The notes under the pieces: model-generated
Databases searched by the model: none
Seen by the model: the letters and a program-made list of their open reading frames with translations, nothing else
Told to the model about the DNA's origin: nothing
NCBI RefSeq assembly: GCF_017355855.1
Contig: NZ_JAFEWD010000003.1
Location: 1-64,000, forward strand
Direction of reading: 5' to 3'
Source of the DNA: Pedobacter sp. SYSU D00535
GTDB taxonomy: Bacteria > Bacteroidota > Bacteroidia > Sphingobacteriales > Sphingobacteriaceae
Length of the DNA stretch: 64,000 nucleotides
Made by a program: the position numbers and the translations under genes
Part shown: positions 61,754 to 64,000 of the stretch, piece by piece
Position numbering within the stretch: position 1 is the stretch's first letter
Layout of the letters: each line of letters opens with the position of its first letter

Positions 61754-62541
61754 GTATTTTTCCTCTGGTCTCCATAATAATGCCTACGTATAATAGTGAA
61801 GCGACTATTGAATCAGCAATTAACTCTATATTACTTCAAACCTATGAAACATGGGAACTTTTGATTTGTGACGACGGGTCCACAGATGATACCTTGAAAA
61901 AAGTAGAGCGGTTTTCCGATAACAGAATTAGGTTTTATGCCGGTAGAGGCCGAAAAGGCATTGCGAATAGGCTAAATCAAGGTATTTCATTGGCTCATGG
62001 AAAATATATTGCCCGAATGGATGCTGATGACTTATCTTTTCCAACAAGAATCCAAAAGCAAGTAAATTTTATGGAGGCTCACCCGGAGATAGATTTACTC
62101 GGCTCATCTATTATTGCATTCGGTGAATCCGGAAATTTTCTTTATCGGTATATTGCTCCTCAGAGTCATTACGAGCTTGTTAAAAATATAAGTAATGGTA
62201 TTCCCCTGTATCACCCGACCTGGTTCGGAAAGAAAGAGTGGTTTTTTAGATGGCGATACCGGAATTTTTTTTTAAAATACGGGGGAGAAGATTTTGACTT
62301 ATTGTTAAGATCATTCAGCAGTAGCCATTTCGCCTCCTTGCAAGAGCCTTTATTAGCCTACCGCCATGTGTTTTCTATTAGAAGAATTTCCTATAATACG
62401 ATCCGAATGGTCACGTCGCTTTTCAAGAGCAATTATCGGAAAGAAGCAGCTTTGGTGCTTCTCAAATTTACTCCGAAGTTGTTTATTAGTTTTACGCTTG
62501 TCACCTTCCGTAACCTTAAATACAGGAATTTGAAAAGATAA
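61750..62541 (+). CDS. Glycosyltransferase family 2
   Basis: A 263-residue GT-A enzyme with LVSIIMPTYNSEATIESAI, ICDDGSTDDTLKKVERF, NRLNQGISLAHGKYIARMDADDLSFP (metal motif DADD) and YGGEDFDLLLR. The ATG overlaps the sulfotransferase stop (ATGA). It is the last plus-strand gene of the region; 32 bases separate it from the convergent FkbM gene. Donor and acceptor unknown. Confidence 0.82.
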   Translation: MSIFPLVSIIMPTYNSEATIESAINSILLQTYETWELLICDDGSTDDTLKKVERFSDNRIRFYAGRGRKGIANRLNQGISLAHGKYIARMDADDLSFPTRIQKQVNFMEAHPEIDLLGSSIIAFGESGNFLYRYIAPQSHYELVKNISNGIPLYHPTWFGKKEWFFRWRYRNFFLKYGGEDFDLLLRSFSSSHFASLQEPLLAYRHVFSIRRISYNTIRMVTSLFKSNYRKEAALVLLKFTPKLFISFTLVTFRNLKYRNLKR

Positions 62542-62573
62542 TTTCACTCTTGTATGTTAATCCACTATGTGCT

Positions 62574-63410
62574 TTAGCTCCACTTTGCATGCCAATCGCA
62601 CCAGAACCCGTAATTTAAAGCATTTTTTTTGCTGTAATAAGCTTCTCTATGATAGAGTAGAGTAGCCCTGGCAGTATTAAAATCGAGCCATGGGCCGGAA
62701 ATATCGTCACCGAAAGGCCCTGAACAGCCTGGTAAAAAGTGGTGGCCAAATATCTTGCTCAGTTTATGACGGTAGCTTCTCAAAAAAATATAGTTATACC
62801 TAGCCCTCATCCTTATTCGGCCTAGAAAATCAAGGGTATAAAACTGTTCATCTGGCAACAATGGAAGGAGAGTTGTCTGGTCAACAAGTTTGAATTTTGT
62901 ATAGCCTAACTTACGTAGAAGTAGAAGCGTCTCTAGTGCTTCGCCATTTCCTAGCTGTTTCTCTTGTCCGATGCATTCTGTTTCAACTGAAATAAGTTCA
63001 GGCCTTTCTGCAATGCTGAACAAGGATTGAAGCGCATGTTTATCAGAGCCTTCTATATCGATCTTGCAGTAAGAAGGCATCCCAAATTCCTCGATCAACG
63101 AAAGTAAAGTTCTAGCTTTAACAGTAACGGTGTCCTTTAGGGCTTCCTGTCTGTTAGCTATATCAAAATTTAATGAGGACCATACACTTTCCTGGCTAAT
63201 GTTGAAGTTGGCGTATCCTTCGAAATTAGAAATAGCACAATTAATGAGAGTGAGCTGGCCAGAATTAATATAGGGTCCAAATTTTGTCCCAACTGCAGCA
63301 ACACACTGAGGGTTAGCGTCTATTGCGACTACCTTAAAACCTTTTTTTAAAAAATAATCTGAATCTTCTCCTAAATGGAAACCGATATCAAAAATTAACT
63401 CTTCACTCAC
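62574..63410 (-). CDS. FkbM-family methyltransferase
   Basis: A 278-residue protein with LIFDIGFHLGEDSDYFLKKG (SAM motif I), VVAIDANPQC and the FkbM-type YCKIDIEGSDKHALQSL. The C-terminal 80 residues contain a basic, aromatic stretch of unknown use. It is transcribed toward the plus-strand glycosyltransferase and overlaps the gene upstream of it on the same strand by eight bases. It probably methylates a sugar of the same glycan family. Confidence 0.8.
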   Translation of the reverse strand: MSEELIFDIGFHLGEDSDYFLKKGFKVVAIDANPQCVAAVGTKFGPYINSGQLTLINCAISNFEGYANFNISQESVWSSLNFDIANRQEALKDTVTVKARTLLSLIEEFGMPSYCKIDIEGSDKHALQSLFSIAERPELISVETECIGQEKQLGNGEALETLLLLRKLGYTKFKLVDQTTLLPLLPDEQFYTLDFLGRIRMRARYNYIFLRSYRHKLSKIFGHHFLPGCSGPFGDDISGPWLDFNTARATLLYHREAYYSKKNALNYGFWCDWHAKWS

Positions 63411-64000
63411 TATTTCTTCTATTTCGGCAATAGTAAATAAAAAACGTCTTAAAAAATATGGTTTTTTTAGTTCGTCTGGCTAAACTAATGCCCCTCTTAA
63501 ATGCAAGTAGGAAGTATATTAAGCTGTCAAGGGGGCTATTTCTCTCAATGTTTCGTGCTCCCTGGCAAAAAAAACTATATCTCAAATTCAATTTCAAAAC
63601 ATCGGTTTCATTGTTAGAAAAATTTTGGTGGCCAATTGCCCCTGTAAGGCAAAAGGAAGGGTGTATTTTTTTAAGTCGTTCAATAAACTGAAGGTCGCTA
63701 AAATCAAGTTTGACTTTCTCATTGTATTTTCCCGCTTCAAAGAAAGCGGTTTTTGAGATAAGTAGGCCGCTATTTACCGGCACGATTTTTTTTAAATGAT
63801 AAATTCCAGGAGCTACATCACTGAGACGATGGCCACTCTTGTATTTGTACTTAGCAGGGGAAAATATCCCTATCTCGTCAAAAAGCTTCGGTGCAAATAA
63901 TGTTACGCAGGGATAAGTTTCTACTGCGATCTGCGTTTTGTGAAAAAAGTCGGTTGAAAAAGTAGTGTCTTGATCTAATAATAATAGCCACTTTTTATCG
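63403..64000 (-). CDS. Glycosyltransferase family 2, N-terminus outside the window
   Basis: The frame is open to the right edge of the window, so this gene is 5'-truncated by the window, not broken. About 198 codons are present. The visible part begins with the GT2 metal motif KKWLLLLDQDTTFS, then VNSGLLISKTAFFEAGKYNE and FSDLQFIERLKK, as in rhamnosyltransferase-like enzymes. A GTG at 63783 is not the true start. It overlaps the FkbM gene by eight bases. Its first 60-90 residues lie beyond base 64000. Confidence 0.78.
   Translation of the reverse strand, partial: DKKWLLLLDQDTTFSTDFFHKTQIAVETYPCVTLFAPKLFDEIGIFSPAKYKYKSGHRLSDVAPGIYHLKKIVPVNSGLLISKTAFFEAGKYNEKVKLDFSDLQFIERLKKIHPSFCLTGAIGHQNFSNNETDVLKLNLRYSFFCQGARNIERNSPLDSLIYFLLAFKRGISLARRTKKTIFFKTFFIYYCRNRRNSE

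Overview
The window looks like chromosomal DNA of a Bacteroidota bacterium, most likely of the Sphingobacteriaceae (Pedobacter-like). The lineage call rests on family content typical of that phylum (YfhO-type membrane protein, DUF4834, DUF2480, DUF3108, DUF3109 and DUF6427 proteins, a multi-SLBB polysaccharide exporter), on TAnnTTTG-type promoter boxes, and on few Shine-Dalgarno sequences. The genus is an inference. No rRNA, tRNA, CRISPR array, transposase or phage gene was seen.

Layout. (1) 0.1-7.8 kb: a first glycan locus, with a flippase on the minus strand, then glycosyltransferases and methyltransferases. (2) 7.8-13.7 kb, minus strand: a YfhO-like membrane protein, DUF4834, a YwbE-like protein, a VapBC-type toxin-antitoxin pair and uvrB. 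(3) 13.9-27.2 kb, plus strand: housekeeping and envelope genes (upp, a YjjG-like HAD phosphatase, DinB-like, an unlisted 35-residue membrane protein, an LpxH-like phosphoesterase, a GT28-like protein, DUF6427, coaX, an outer-membrane protein, LptC, a PpiD-like chaperone, DUF2480, DUF3108, DUF3109 and an unknown protein preceded by tandem 11-bp repeats). (4) 27.3-30.4 kb: nucleotide-sugar genes rmlD, rmlA and a UDP-sugar 6-dehydrogenase. (5) 30.4-30.8 kb: a 421-base gene-free stretch with nested inverted repeats. (6) 30.8-50.1 kb: the main polysaccharide operon: gmd, a six-SLBB exporter, a Wzz-type chain-length protein, a dTDP-3-amino-sugar cassette (two FdtA-like isomerases, formyltransferase, FemAB-like acyltransferase, FdtB-like aminotransferase), a Wzx flippase, glycosyltransferases, a hexapeptide acetyltransferase, a Wzy-type polymerase and an FkbM methyltransferase. 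(7) 50.1-53.0 kb: a WecA/TagO-type initiating transferase behind a good promoter, and a Wzi/RemB-like outer-membrane protein. (8) 53.2-62.5 kb: a sulfation-rich glycan region with a WbsX-like protein, four sulfotransferase-like proteins, CysC (APS kinase), a second flippase of the 0.1 kb type, glycosyltransferases and a methyltransferase. (9) 62.6-64 kb, minus strand: an FkbM methyltransferase and a glycosyltransferase cut by the window edge.

How the genes fit together (inference): the WecA-like enzyme loads the first sugar phosphate on undecaprenyl phosphate. Glycosyltransferases extend the repeat with dTDP-, GDP- and UDP-activated sugars, including an N-acylated 3-amino-3,6-dideoxyhexose. 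Wzx flips it, Wzy and Wzz polymerise it, and the SLBB protein exports it. Methyl, acetyl and sulfate groups decorate it. CysC would supply PAPS for the sulfotransferases. The pathway is not complete here: rmlB, rmlC, fcl, the APS-forming sulfurylase and a BY-kinase are not in the window.

The glycan-specific stretches at 34.6-50 kb and 53.2-63.8 kb read visibly more A+T-rich than the nucleotide-sugar and housekeeping genes, a mosaic typical of exchanged surface-polysaccharide loci. Functions are read from motifs and remembered family signatures; no database search was run.
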